From Opitutaceae bacterium (GTDB taxonomy: Bacteria > Verrucomicrobiota > Verrucomicrobiia > Opitutales > Opitutaceae): DNA of 64,000 nt. Position 1 is the stretch's first letter. Every line of letters starts with the position of its first letter. Shown here one piece after another: positions 62,169 through 64,000 of this stretch. Both the position numbers and the translations under genes were made by a program. Under the pieces are notes generated by a model. That model worked only from the letters and a program-made list of their open reading frames with translations. It did no database searches and was not told the DNA's origin. The DNA lies in assembly GCA_028284385.1 (NCBI GenBank), contig JANQRT010000072.1:1-64000 (forward strand), given 5' to 3'.

Positions 62169-64000
62169 TTACAGACTCTGCAGCAGTCGCTGGATTTCGT
62201 CGCGTTTAGCTACCGTTTCGGCGAGCTGCTTTTTGGCGCCTTCTACGACTTGCGGCGGAGCCTTGCTGATGAAGCTTTCGTTGTTCAGCTTTCCTTCGCC
62301 AGCCGCGATGGCCTTGCCAAGCTTGGCTAGCTCTTTGCTCAAGCGTTCCTTTTCCGCTTCGACGTCGATCGCGCTGGCTAGATCGAGGTAAACGGTACCC
62401 AGAGCGGAAACGGATCCCGGAGCGTTTTCCACCGAATCCAGAAAAGCGATACTTTCCGCTCCGGCGAGCTTCTTGATCGTATCCAAATTTTCCTCAACCA
62501 CCCTTTGGGCTTGGGCATCGGCCGCCGTAATTATGAGAGAAACGTCTCTTTTGGAAGCCACATTGTATTCCGCTTTGATGGCCCTAGCCTTGGTGATCAG
62601 CTCCTTCACCTGGTCGATGTGCATAACAGCCGCCTTATCAAGGGATGCTCCGGCTTTAGCCAGACTGGCCTCGATGCCTTCAGAGGACAGAAGCGTGGTT
62701 TGCATAAGAAAGGAATCTTTTTGCCCAAAGCCCATGGCAGCCCAAAGCTCCTCGGTAATATGAGGCATGATCGGGTGCAATAGTTGTAATGATTGTCTCA
62801 GTACGAAATCTTGAACGGCTAGACAATTAGCCTTCAGAGAATCGTCATTCAACTTGGACTTGGAAGCCTCGACATACCAATCGCAGAAGTCGCCCCAAAC
62901 GAAATTGAGCAAAGTGTGAGTGAGTTGACTCAGTTCGTAATCCTGGAAGAGACGCTCCACCCTCTTCGTCGTCTCGATGGTTCTCGCCAGTATCCAATGA
63001 TCGAATGCATCGCATTTGGCGAAATCGATTTGCCCGATGATCGCTTCCTGCGAACCCGTGTTGTCACCTGAGGCGCCGTCTGAACTCATCTGCCGGAAGC
63101 GGCAGGCGTTCCACAGCTTGTTGCAGAAGTTGCGGCCGATCTCCACCCTTTCATTGCTGAAGAGAATGTCCGACCCTTTCGGCGCGATATTCATGATGCC
63201 GAAACGCAAGCCATCCGCCCCATAGGTATCGATCAAATCAAGAGGGTCTGGAGAATTGCCGAGCGATTTCGACATCTTGCGACCCTGCAGATCGCGAATC
63301 ATGCCCGTGAAATAGACGTTTTTGAACGGTATCCGTTCTTCAATGTCATCGTCGGTCAGCTCCTTTTTCTCATCGCCCATGAACTCGAGCCCGGCGATAA
63401 TCATGCGAGCCACCCAGAAGAAGATGATGTCCGGACCGGTCACCAGATCGTCGGTCGGATAAAAGTATTCCAGTTCCTTGCGAACCTTCTCGTCATCAGA
63501 AGGCCAGCCTAATGTGGCAAAGGGCCACAGCCAAGAGGAAGCCCATGTATCCAAAACATCCTCCTCCTGCTCCCAGTTCTCGGGATCTGCAGGACCCTCA
63601 ACCGAAACGTGCACATTGGCCGGGTCATTGCGATCCGCTCCCTTCTTGTACCAGACCGGCAGACGCTGACCCCACCAAAGCTGGCGACTGATAGCCCAAT
63701 CGCGGATATTGTTCAACCAATGAAGATAGACCTTTTCCCAGCGCTCGGGATGGAATTTGACGATCCCTTTCTCGACCGCTCGCTTGGCTTCCTCGATTTT
63801 TGGATACTTCATCCACCATTGATCAGTCAGGCGCGGCTCAATGGGAACCTTGCCCCGCTCGGAGAAGCCAACATTGTTCTCGTACTCCTCCGTTTTGATG
63901 AGCAGGCCTAGTTCCTCCAAACGCAAAGCGGCCTTTTTGCGCGCCTCGAAGCGATCCATCCCCTCAAACTCCTCGCCCGCCAAATGGTTCAGCGTACCGT
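62169..64000 (-). CDS. valS: Valyl-tRNA synthetase, C-terminal part (5' end outside window)
   Basis: The frame is open to the right edge; residues TLNHLAGEEFEGMDRF at the edge are internal, so the gene continues outside. Visible: end of the editing/connective region (WWMKYP; WGQRLPVWYK), KMSKS motif in GRKMSKSLGNSPDPLDL, anticodon-binding helical domain (about 300-440), and the C-terminal coiled-coil arm (KLNNESFISKAPPQVVEGAKKQ) that contacts tRNA. End matches family length. Confidence 0.96.
   Translation of the reverse strand, partial: GTLNHLAGEEFEGMDRFEARKKAALRLEELGLLIKTEEYENNVGFSERGKVPIEPRLTDQWWMKYPKIEEAKRAVEKGIVKFHPERWEKVYLHWLNNIRDWAISRQLWWGQRLPVWYKKGADRNDPANVHVSVEGPADPENWEQEEDVLDTWASSWLWPFATLGWPSDDEKVRKELEYFYPTDDLVTGPDIIFFWVARMIIAGLEFMGDEKKELTDDDIEERIPFKNVYFTGMIRDLQGRKMSKSLGNSPDPLDLIDTYGADGLRFGIMNIAPKGSDILFSNERVEIGRNFCNKLWNACRFRQMSSDGASGDNTGSQEAIIGQIDFAKCDAFDHWILARTIETTKRVERLFQDYELSQLTHTLLNFVWGDFCDWYVEASKSKLNDDSLKANCLAVQDFVLRQSLQLLHPIMPHITEELWAAMGFGQKDSFLMQTTLLSSEGIEASLAKAGASLDKAAVMHIDQVKELITKARAIKAEYNVASKRDVSLIITAADAQAQRVVEENLDTIKKLAGAESIAFLDSVENAPGSVSALGTVYLDLASAIDVEAEKERLSKELAKLGKAIAAGEGKLNNESFISKAPPQVVEGAKKQLAETVAKRDEIQRLLQSL

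Noticed and set aside
1..64000. Search for an integron integrase (intI) or other tyrosine recombinase
   Set aside because: None of the translated genes shows the R-H-R-Y catalytic pattern, so the array is called without an integrase.
1..64000. tRNA, rRNA or CRISPR array
   Set aside because: No cloverleaf-like TTCGA arms with acceptor pairing and no regularly spaced direct repeats of CRISPR size were found.

Overview
The window reads as chromosome of a free-living Gram-negative bacterium, most likely a Verrucomicrobiota member of the Opitutae type. This is an inference from gene content: a sulfatase, a FG-GAP/UnbV protein, tandem WAxxLP-type helical repeats, a long-insert PstC, DUF3500 and OtnK-type proteins, and porins of the Porin_5 kind. 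No rRNA, tRNA or CRISPR array was seen. Genes are dense, on both strands, with short spacers and several 4-base stop/start overlaps.

Layout. 0-4 kb: 3' end of a urea carboxylase gene and allophanate hydrolase (ATP-dependent urea degradation). 4-26 kb: mostly single genes for maintenance and metabolism: HtrA-like protease, DUF3500, a rhodanese-YceI fusion, an SLC10A7-like transporter, a Sir2 deacylase, a TetR regulator, PdxH, an Fpg-like glycosylase, a GmhB-like phosphatase, an M24 peptidase, Hsp33, a four-carbon sugar-acid kinase and a hybrid histidine kinase. 26 kb: a remarkably canonical bacterial MIF homologue. 29-36 kb: a phosphate-starvation locus (phoU-pstB-pstA-pstC, pstS, porin) with two near-identical Pho-box-like repeats with 11-base periodicity, one before pstC and one before the porin gene. 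37.8-38 kb: a 166-bp MITE-like palindromic element. 38-51 kb: GT8-like glycosyltransferase, sugar-binding protein with KDG-type kinase, aldo/keto reductase, an isochorismatase-fold protein with a histone-H1-like tail, TsaD, a C-terminal processing protease, a MidA-type methyltransferase, ribosomal protein L28, CysH, a chemoreceptor and a pyroglutamyl peptidase.

52-59.6 kb is the most unusual part: about a dozen short unrelated genes, all on the minus strand, separated by 60-90 bp imperfect palindromes with the RYYYAAC...GTTRRRY architecture of integron attC sites. Several genes start within about 10 bases of one attC and stop inside or next to the next. No integron integrase is in the window, so this is a cassette array of the CALIN type (cluster of attC sites lacking an integrase nearby) or the distal part of a chromosomal integron. 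Cargo: two acetyltransferases, a GAF protein, DUF1428, a small membrane protein, a ParE-type toxin/antitoxin pair, an amidohydrolase stub, a HEPN-like protein, a Stf0 sulfotransferase, a DUF6572-like protein and unknowns.

59.9-64 kb returns to ordinary chromosome: a DUF7010-like membrane protein, a secreted sulfatase and the 3' part of valS. A short copy of the valS 3' end lies beyond the sulfatase gene, suggesting the sulfatase region arrived by recombination at valS.
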